Positions 61,348 to 64,000 of a stretch of DNA of 64,000 bases are shown here, piece by piece. The stretch is from Parietaria judaica (Eukaryota > Streptophyta > Magnoliopsida > Rosales > Urticaceae): positions 41,739,201-41,803,200 of the forward strand of contig OX940861.1 of NCBI GenBank assembly GCA_954871525.1, written 5' to 3'. A model generated the notes under the pieces. It did no database searches and had not been told where the DNA came from. It saw only the letters and a program-made list of their open reading frames with translations. A program made the position numbers and the translations under genes. The first letter of the stretch is position 1. Each line of letters begins with the position of its first letter.

Positions 61348-61530
61348 ATTATATATTATAGTTATACAAGTGGGAAATTTAGAGGTACAACAAAAGCAAG
61401 AAAACCTAGTATGGAATAATAAGGATTATTATAGTATTTATTATAGTTATACGAGTGGGAAATTTAGAGGTACAACAAAAGCAAGAAAACCTAATATATA
61501 TGGAATAATATTATAGTTATTCGAAACATG
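61348..61530. repeat. Two partial copies of the 101-bp repeat
   Basis: GTGGGAAATTTAGAGGTACA plus ACAAAAGCAAGAAAACCTA recurs twice, each close to 90 bp, ending about 30 bp before the BAHD stop codon on the opposite strand. The array is therefore in the 3' UTR/terminator region of that gene. Confidence 0.85.
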
Positions 61531-61561
61531 TAAACCTAAGATGAAAGCATAATCCTCCTCC

Positions 61562-63178
61562 TCATGAGTTGTTTTTCGAAACAAAAGTAAGAAAAGTGGG
61601 ATCGCACTCCAAGGAAGCCATAATCTCCTTAGTCAAAGTCAAGCAGATCTCAACTCCTTCGCCGTCTCTCGTGTCCAGCAGAATCACCTGGTTATGTTTC
61701 AGATCGCTCTCGAAATAACCCGCCACGTAAGCAGGCTTCCCAAGCCCTAAGTCAACCTCGTAGAACCCGAATCCCAGCCAACTGGAGCTCACCACAGGGA
61801 ACAGGAGACCCTGGCTCCATGCTGAGATCCCTTCTCTTCTTCTCAGAAGCCACTCCCTCAAAGCGCTCCCGTCATCGCATCTCAGCTTCTTAGCTGTGTT
61901 CTCCACGAACTCCTCTAACCCTACACGCATTTTCCCGACTAAGTCCCCGAGCGCGCTAGGCCGGTAAAGCTCCTCGTCGCGATCTGCCCACGCATCGGAT
62001 AAACCGATAAGGTTTCCGGCCGCGTTGGCCGGGAATGTAGGGTCAACACGGTTCCTCAGGTTCACGACCAGCACCAGCACCGAATTCGGGCAGGTCGCTG
62101 CTGTGGCAACACATTTCCATACCAGGGCTGTCACTGCCTCGACACGGCTTGGAGGCCGGTGTGCCGAGCTGGCGCTCTTTGCCTTGAGAGCCGCTATTGC
62201 CTTCTTGTCAAATAAGAACCGCCTCGTAACAGTTTCCGTCTCATGATCCTTGGGCATTTCCTTCTCTTCAAGTTGCAGTGCAATCTGTAGAATGGCAGGA
62301 AACTGTAACGATCCACTTTCGAAATCCGGCTCCACCACCTTAGCCGCTGTCAGTGATGAAGTCGAGGTTATATGATGATACAATTTCTTTTTAAGGAAAG
62401 AATAAAGCACCAACATATGGTACTATTATGTAATGGTACCGGTAGTTTAAGTTTCTTTAATATTCAGCCCCGGTTTTTGTTTTTTACAAATCCGGTATTG
62501 GTATTGTAGAGTGTAGACTAGAGACTGGTATTTTCGATAACCGGTAACTAGTGTCGGAACTGGTAAAAAAACTAGTTACGTAGTTTAGTGGTAAGAAATT
62601 TGTAACCGGAATATATTACTTAAGTTTTTTGCTTCCCCACTGGCTGTAACGTTGGAGACGGAGGTGGCCCACCCTCTCATGAACAGCGCGAGAGTGGCCC
62701 CGTCAACGAGCTTGTGTGAGATCCTTACGCCTACGGAAAAACCACCACATGCGAAGAAAGTGACTTGGACTAGAAGAGGACGAACTCCGGGCCCCAAGGA
62801 TCCGAAATCGGGGGGAAGAAACGAAACCATGCGGCATTCATCGTTGTAGCGATTCTCCAGGAAAGCAGAGAGCTGGCCATCGAATTCCGCCTCGAGGAAC
62901 GTAGCTCCTCCGTCGTCGCACTCGACGACACTATCTGCGAGGTTGACCTTTCCGACAAATGGATAAAACGAAACTAGGGTTTCGGAGAGAGACTTCTTTA
63001 AGGTTTGTGATATTTGCTCGGACGTGAAAGCTTTGTCGTCATTGGAATAGAAGAGAACCAGCGAAACGTACTCTGAAGGAGCGAGCTGATCAAGGAGAGA
63101 GAGTTTTAGGGTTTTGAGGTGTTGAGGTGTTGGGGTGGATGGCTTTATGGTTTCATTTCTAATAATATCAACCTTCAT
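61562..63178 (-). CDS. BAHD acyltransferase, vinorine synthase-like
   Basis: Two exons, 63178-62620 and 62346-61562, joined by a 273-bp GT-AG intron in phase 1, give 447 aa, the usual BAHD length. Exon 1 carries the start MKVDIIRNETIKPSTPTP, the FYPFVGKV core and the catalytic HKLVDG (His155, Asp159) that activates the acceptor for acyl transfer from acyl-CoA. Exon 2 has ALVWKC, NLRNRVDP, AGNLIG and the structural motif that is normally DFGWG, here D-L-G-L-G (385-389) before KP. The N terminus and GGFSVGVRISHKLVDG resemble the vinorine synthase-like clade of cytosolic enzymes acylating alkaloids, terpenoids or phenolics. The substrate cannot be read from sequence. Trp-to-Leu and Phe-to-Leu in the DFGWG motif are unusual; the enzyme may be altered or weak. 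The frame is intact, so it need not be a pseudogene. A separate-ORF reading is rejected because the splice sites restore frame exactly. Confidence 0.92.
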
Positions 63179-64000
63179 TTTCTTCTATTTTAAAGAAAAC
63201 AACAAAACACTTTTTTTTGTCGGAAGTGTTGCATTGATATTTGATCATACGCTACTATATATATATATATGCACAGAGCTTGGCTGCATGGGAAGTTGGG
63301 AACGTAATATTTCTACGTGACTTGCATGGTGCGATATCCAAATTACTGCTCTACATGCTAAGATTATTAGGTTTCAATATTTTCAACACATCTATTTATG
63401 AGTTACCTTACCTATAACTGCATAATTATAAATTTATAAGTTTCATGTATATATAAACGAAGGCAAATTATATTTGATAAAATTTTAAGTAGCTAGTTAC
63501 TAGTTAGGGTCGCCTAACCTTATCTACGCGTGAGGTAATAATGTGAGTTAATTATTACAATTAAAACTCATTTAATTTGAGTGTAAACTAAGTACTCTTA
63601 CAGTAATTTTAATGTGTAAGTATGGTAGCAAGTTAGGGACTTCGCCTAACCTTACCTACCAATGGACGTAACGTCCAAACTTGACCTCGCTGCCGGTTTT
63701 GTATCCAAACTTTAAATCGGATCTGTCCCATCGTGAATATTTTTCCCATCCAATTTTTTTTAGAAAATGAATTTTGTTATTGTGTCCCGGTCCGGTCCCA
63801 ATTCCCGAATTAAAAAAAAAGATTTGTTCAAAGTACCGTGATGGGTAAAAAAGAGAGTTAAAGTCTCGGTTCCATGTCTCGGGTTTACCTCATTTAAAAT
63901 TGCCTTACAATAAAAAATCGTGTGTGTAAACTCAACCCGCTATATACACATATACCATGTGCGGTTGGAAGTTAAGGTTTCAAAACCCGCAGAAAGCAAA
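63179..64000. other. BAHD upstream region
   Basis: Contains the promoter side of the BAHD gene, a short (TA) run at 63257-63270 and AT-rich DNA. A phrase GTTAGGG..CGCCTAACCTTA occurs twice (63504-63521 and 63631-63652). No gene seen to the window end. Confidence 0.5.

Noticed and set aside
62417..62619. Apparent break in the BAHD gene (two separate frames, possible pseudogene)
   Set aside because: A GT-AG intron (62619 to 62347 on the minus strand) in phase 1 joins the frames exactly, giving a normal 447-aa protein.
1..64000. Endogenous pararetrovirus or other viral insertion
   Set aside because: No movement-protein, coat-protein or viral polymerase signature was recognised. Reverse-transcription remnants fit LINE and LTR elements.

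Overview
The window is nuclear DNA of a flowering plant, most likely a core eudicot. It is AT-rich. Its genes are split by short GT-AG introns and encode plant-specific families: an RLCK-VII kinase, an ACAP-type ArfGAP, a PUB62-type U-box protein, a plant-type VPS20 and a BAHD acyltransferase. The spaces between them are filled with plant transposon families. I cannot name the species; an asterid is only a guess.

Layout. 1-26100 has no intact gene. It holds a local diverged duplication, an 8-bp-TSD insertion (4762-5779), an LTR-like block, a short poly(A) retroposon, a 6.8 kb CACTA element (7486-14319) interrupted by a young non-autonomous LTR retrotransposon (9471-12931), two hAT-type elements, foldback MITEs, (TA)n tracts and two LINE 3'-end relics. 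26606-30372 (+) is a five-exon RIPK-like receptor-like cytoplasmic kinase. 30400-36200 is repeat-derived: a LINE relic, an LTR-like block, an unidentified gene relic and short dispersed repeats. 36304-56625 is the gene-dense part. It carries three head-to-tail + strand genes: AGD2/AGD4-like BAR-PH-ArfGAP-ankyrin protein (19 exons, 788 aa), PUB62/63-like U-box protein (12 exons, 531 aa) and ESCRT-III subunit VPS20 (6 exons, 215 aa). A cluster of TIR elements separates the last two. 56650-61550 is repeat-rich. 61562-63178 (-) is a two-exon BAHD acyltransferase with an altered DFGWG motif.

The genes are independently transcribed and do not form an operon or an obvious cluster. AGD2/4-like and VPS20 both act in membrane trafficking, but nothing in the sequence suggests a functional linkage. 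Exon models were built by hand: every junction was checked for GT/GC-AG borders and an unbroken frame, and family architecture was compared from general knowledge, not by a database search.

The most notable points are the fully resolved nested transposition with intact target-site duplications, the palindrome-rich CACTA subterminal regions, MULE-type foldback elements inside introns that carry CACGTG boxes, a GC-AG intron in the ArfGAP gene, a CT microsatellite touching a VPS20 splice donor, and the unusual BAHD motif. I found no convincing new biological system; the window looks like a normal plant gene island with well-preserved mobile-element archaeology.
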